Shown in pieces: positions 5,427 to 6,563 of a stretch of DNA of 6,563 nt (position 1 is the stretch's first letter; every line of letters begins with the position of its first letter). Position numbers and translations under genes: made by a program. Origin of the DNA: Bacteroidota bacterium. GTDB lineage: Bacteria > Bacteroidota > Bacteroidia > Bacteroidales > Lentimicrobiaceae. The notes beneath the pieces were generated by a model. The model had not been told where the DNA came from and made no database searches. It was given only the letters and a program-made list of their open reading frames with translations. Location: NCBI GenBank assembly GCA_023428585.1, contig JAEYXG010000087.1, positions 1 through 6,563 of the forward strand. Reading direction: 5' to 3'.

Positions 5427-6563
5427 CTAACCCAGAAACATTGGTGCTGATACAGCGGTAATGTTACCGGGAAACTGCTTTGTTTCAGGATCATTTGATA
5501 GGATGAACGAGTGTTTTATGGGTTTGTCAAGGATTGTTTCGAGTCCGGTTAAGTTTTTTGCATCAGCTTTGTTTACTTTTGAAGTCATCTTTATCTCAAA
5601 AGCAAGATAATGATCAGGCATTTCAATGATCAGATCTACTTCCTTACCGTCGTGTGTTCTCAGATGATATAGCCTTGCCTGAACTCCCGAATTGGCTATC
5701 TGCTTGTAGATTTCAGCAATAACCAGACTTTCAAATTCATTGCCTGTAATGCCACCCTTTTTCTGAAGTACCGTTTGAATGATCCCATTGTCCATATAAT
5801 GTAATTTTGGCATTCGGGTAAGCCGCTTATGTGCATTTTGTGCCCAGGCAGGTAGAGTAATTGACTGGTAACTCAATTCAAAATACCTGAGATATCGTTG
5901 CACTGTTTTTGATGTTACACCTATTTCATTGGCAATAGCTGATGCATTTATCAAACATCCTGTGTTTATTGCGAGGTATCGTTGAAGCTTGACAATTGGA
6001 TCAAGATCACGTATTGAAGCCAGATCACGAATATCTCTTTCGAGGTAAGTGCGAACATAGTTTTGGAGCCAGAGGATTTTTTCATCGTGCGAAATGTCAT
6101 CCTCTGAAACAGCGGGATAAGACCCATAAGTAAGATTATGGTCCCAAGCGAGTTGCTTTTCGGTCATCAGTTTATCGAGCAGGAACGAAGGGAGAAATTC
6201 AGGATTCTCGTTGTTGGCAAGTATTCTTTGAAGGAAAGAATCCTCCACGGGGTCATCCCATGAAGTGGTTCTGAGTTCCGGCAAGGTCAAAGGATAGACT
6301 TCCATGATGATACTTCTTCCTGCCAGAGTTTCCTTTACTTTCTCTAATAGTAGTATCTGACTTGAGACCAGAAGTAGATATCGAGGTTCAGGCCACTGAT
6401 CATAAACAGATTTGATACTTTCAATAAGTAAAGGTTCTTTCTGGACCTCATCCAAAATGGCTTTTGGATATATTGTTTTCCATTGAGATGCTGTTAAAGA
6501 AGCATATCTACTTCTCATCACAGGGTCTTCAACAGAAATATATTCATAATCAGGGAAAAGTTT
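5427..6563 (-). CDS. AAA_14/DUF4143-type ATPase, N-terminus outside window
   Basis: The minus-strand frame is open to the window edge, so the gene is partial. The visible 378 residues begin KLFPDYEYISVEDP, which matches the part of this family just after Walker A; roughly 25-30 residues with the P-loop should lie to the right. A GTG (6521) or ATG (6518) inside the window is not the real start. Walker B is AILDEVQ (about 35-41). A sensor-like SSQILLLEKVKETLAGR follows, then the inter-domain YGSYPAV, a winged-helix-like ASAIANEIGVTSKTVQRYL (about 208-226), and a C-terminal DUF4143 region with restriction-nuclease-fold-like residues: E276 in GNEFE, D310 in GKEVDL and EIK at 323-325. This family is abundant in Bacteroidota and other prokaryotes, and its function is poorly defined. 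It converges on the T9SS gene and is probably expressed independently. The stop is TAG. Confidence 0.93.
   Translation of the reverse strand, partial: KLFPDYEYISVEDPVMRSRYASLTASQWKTIYPKAILDEVQKEPLLIESIKSVYDQWPEPRYLLLVSSQILLLEKVKETLAGRSIIMEVYPLTLPELRTTSWDDPVEDSFLQRILANNENPEFLPSFLLDKLMTEKQLAWDHNLTYGSYPAVSEDDISHDEKILWLQNYVRTYLERDIRDLASIRDLDPIVKLQRYLAINTGCLINASAIANEIGVTSKTVQRYLRYFELSYQSITLPAWAQNAHKRLTRMPKLHYMDNGIIQTVLQKKGGITGNEFESLVIAEIYKQIANSGVQARLYHLRTHDGKEVDLIIEMPDHYLAFEIKMTSKVNKADAKNLTGLETILDKPIKHSFILSNDPETKQFPGNITAVSAPMFLG

Noticed and set aside
5427..6563. The DUF4143 ATPase as part of a defence system
   Set aside because: No other defence gene is nearby, and the family is widespread outside defence islands.

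Overview
The window most likely comes from a Bacteroidota genome. The reasons are a canonical type IX secretion (T9SS) type A C-terminal sorting domain, a Bacteroidota-style lipoprotein signal, A-rich translation leaders without clear Shine-Dalgarno sites, and AT-rich accessory genes. Nothing in the sequence fixes the genus.

Layout. Bases 1-2483 hold most of an IS21-family insertion sequence on the minus strand: istA (DDE transposase) followed 6 nt later by istB (AAA+ helper ATPase), both uninterrupted. The istA-side end is visible as two identical 16-bp repeats that finish in ...TTTTCA near 2483. The istB-side end is not visible. The window instead begins with a perfect, loopless 46-bp palindrome (1-46). 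Bases 2484-2715 are a very AT-rich intergenic stretch with paired dyad motifs. Next come two plus-strand genes. The first, 2716-3726, encodes a predicted lipoprotein of unrecognised family. The second, 3818-5278, encodes a large secreted protein with a signal peptide, propeller-like repeats and a T9SS sorting tail. A short convergent intergenic region with weak hairpins (5279-5426) separates these from a minus-strand ATPase of the AAA_14/DUF4143 type. That gene runs off the right edge, so its Walker A region is outside the window.

How the genes relate. istA and istB form one transposition operon and are by eye clearly more GC-rich than the genes to their right, as expected for a mobile element. 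The lipoprotein and the T9SS protein lie in tandem 91 nt apart and both are predicted to be exported, so they may be co-expressed and work at the cell surface; no function can be assigned. The DUF4143 ATPase is an independent convergent gene. I see no convincing defence island, CRISPR array, RNA gene or complete novel system. The least explained parts are the lipoprotein/T9SS pair with its upstream dyads, and the edge palindrome.
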